DNA of 40,999 bases from Fibrobacter succinogenes (GTDB lineage: Bacteria; Fibrobacterota; Fibrobacteria; Fibrobacterales; Fibrobacteraceae). Shown piece by piece: positions 39,924 to 40,999 of this stretch. The notes beneath the pieces were generated by a model. It was given only the letters and a program-made list of their open reading frames with translations, was not told the origin of the DNA and searched no databases. Numbering within the stretch: the first letter of the stretch is position 1; each line of letters opens with the position of its first letter. The position numbers and the translations under genes are program-made. The stretch lies in the NCBI GenBank assembly GCA_902794535.1, contig CADBHQ010000048.1:1-40999 (forward strand), read 5' to 3'.

Positions 39924-40999
39924 ATGGCAAAGAAAGTTCAGGATGCCCTCAAGGACATCATCTCCCTCTGCAAGCGCCGCGGTTTCATTTTCCCCGGCTC
40001 CGAAATTTATGACGGCCTCGCCAACACTTGGGACTACGGTCCGTATGGCGTGGAACTGAAGCGCAACATCAAGAACCTCTGGTGGAAGAAGTTTGTGACC
40101 AGCCGCCAGCCCCGCGTTTGGAAGGCCTCTGGCCACGTGGGTAACTTCTCTGACCCGCTGGTCGACTGCCTCGCTTGCCACGAACGTTTCCGTGCCGACC
40201 AACTTTTGGAAGACAAGCTCGGCGAAGGCTGCTGCGCCGGCAAGAACTTTGACGAAGTCCACCAGATGATGATGGACAACAAGATTGAATGCCCGACCTG
40301 CGGCAAGACCGACTGGACCAAGCCTCGCGCATTCAACCTGATGTTCCAGACCGAAATCGGTGTGATCGAAGGCGAAGGCAACAAGGTGTACCTCCGTCCG
40401 GAAACCGCTCAGGGTATCTTCGTTGACTTCAAGAACATTGTCGATAACGTCCGCCCGCGCATTCCGTTCGGTGTGGGCCAGATCGGTAAGTCCTTCCGTA
40501 ACGAAATCACTCCGGGTAACTTCATCTTCCGTACCCGCGAATTCGAACAGATGGAACTGGAATTCTTCTGCGAACCGGGCACCGAACTTGACTGGTACAA
40601 CTTCTGGCGCAAGTACTGCTTTGACTGGCTCGTGAACGACCTCGGCGTGAACAAGGAAAAGCTCCGCCTCCGCGAACATGCCAAGGAAGAACTTTCTCAC
40701 TACTCCAACGGTACCACCGACGTCGAATACGAATTCCCGTTCGGTTGGGGCGAACTCTGGGGTATTGCAAGCCGTACGAACTACGACTTGACGCAGCACC
40801 AGAACGAATCCAAGGTCAAGCAGGAATACATTGACCCGGTCCAGAACAAGCGTTACATCCCGTACGTTGTGGAACCGTCCCTCGGTGTGGAACGTCTGCT
40901 CCTCGTGCTCCTCTGCGACGCTTACGAAGTCGAAAAGCTCGAAAACGACGAACGTACCGTGCTCCACTTCGACCCGAAGATTGCTCCGGTGAAGGTTGC
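39924..40999 (+). CDS. glyS: Glycyl-tRNA synthetase, dimeric class II type (partial, runs off the window)
   Basis: The ATG at 39924 (AAAGG 8 nt upstream) opens a frame that is still open at the end of the window: 358 codons. The product begins [20 protein letters not shown] and continues [22 protein letters not shown], matching the single-chain (eukaryote/archaea/Gram-positive-like) glycyl-tRNA synthetase, unlike the alpha2beta2 form. Class II motifs seen are [13 protein letters not shown] (motif 2 region, [21 protein letters not shown]) and [10 protein letters not shown] (motif 3). Cysteine pairs at DCLACHERF and [10 protein letters not shown] lie in the insert. It charges tRNA-Gly with glycine. 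Confidence 0.96.
   Translation, partial: MAKKVQDALKDIISLCKRRGFIFPGSEIYDGLANTWDYGPYGVELKRNIKNLWWKKFVTSRQPRVWKASGHVGNFSDPLVDCLACHERFRADQLLEDKLGEGCCAGKNFDEVHQMMMDNKIECPTCGKTDWTKPRAFNLMFQTEIGVIEGEGNKVYLRPETAQGIFVDFKNIVDNVRPRIPFGVGQIGKSFRNEITPGNFIFRTREFEQMELEFFCEPGTELDWYNFWRKYCFDWLVNDLGVNKEKLRLREHAKEELSHYSNGTTDVEYEFPFGWGELWGIASRTNYDLTQHQNESKVKQEYIDPVQNKRYIPYVVEPSLGVERLLLVLLCDAYEVEKLENDERTVLHFDPKIAPVKV

Noticed and set aside
39897..40967. A 356-codon minus-strand open frame over the right end
   Set aside because: It is the antisense shadow of glyS, whose plus-strand frame is open to the window edge and encodes clear class II synthetase motifs.

Overview
The window looks like a chromosomal segment of a Fibrobacter-type bacterium (Fibrobacterota). 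Three things point there. Many lipoproteins carry long serine-rich linkers after the lipobox, and two end in the FISUMP domain (Fibrobacter succinogenes major paralogous domain). Plant cell-wall enzymes (a GH74 xyloglucanase and a CE6 acetyl-xylan esterase) end in a C-terminal sorting-type domain. Many genes are preceded by a TATNTTTN box that matches the -7 element (TAnnTTTG) known from Bacteroidetes, another member of the FCB superphylum. This assignment is inference; no 16S or marker search was possible.

Layout. 1-780: end of a V-type ATPase operon with two tandem K (proteolipid) subunits, then a 94-bp tandem repeat and a bidirectional terminator. 791-4840: metG (-), tRNA-Arg(CCT) with its own terminator, a frameshifted AlgJ/AlgX-like SGNH acetyltransferase and a HigA-like regulator. 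4878-8900: pmbA/tldE, gapA and a serine-rich lipoprotein. 8944-11772: putP and a FISUMP lipoprotein. 11887-12544: a compact module that I read as a type III toxin-antitoxin system of the TenpIN kind (promoter, two RNA repeats, terminator, toxin gene). 12581-17783: trmO, a broken CE6 esterase, a small lipoprotein and the GH74 xyloglucanase. 17911-24538: histidine-phosphatase lipoprotein, a frameshifted membrane protein, a diguanylate cyclase, sstT and a long-chain acyl-CoA synthetase. 24551-31473: serA, ispG, a FISUMP lipoprotein flanked by direct copies of the ispG promoter/5' end, and an HD-GYP protein. 31622-36537: rpsO-pnp, thiH and a type IV pilin-like protein. 36605-40999: a cation/proton antiporter, dus, an M23/LysM lipoprotein and the start of glyS.

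The most interesting points are (1) the TenpIN-like type III toxin-antitoxin locus, whose RNA repeats can form a hairpin plus pseudoknot; (2) a recurrent TATNTTTN box that in at least five genes lies only 4-6 nt before the start codon, suggesting leaderless mRNAs; (3) a ~125-bp direct duplication of the ispG promoter and 5' coding end that brackets a lipoprotein gene and places it under a copied ispG promoter; and (4) an unusual density of frameshifted genes (AlgJ-like, CE6, a membrane protein, M23/LysM, the ispG start). Some breaks sit at short homopolymers, so sequencing error must be excluded before calling them real.

Limits: all assignments come from reading translated sequence and remembered family motifs; no alignment, HMM, folding or database search was run. 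Intergenic stretches stay below 300 bp throughout; the larger ones (518-790, 10486-10749, 11773-12061) are described as features.
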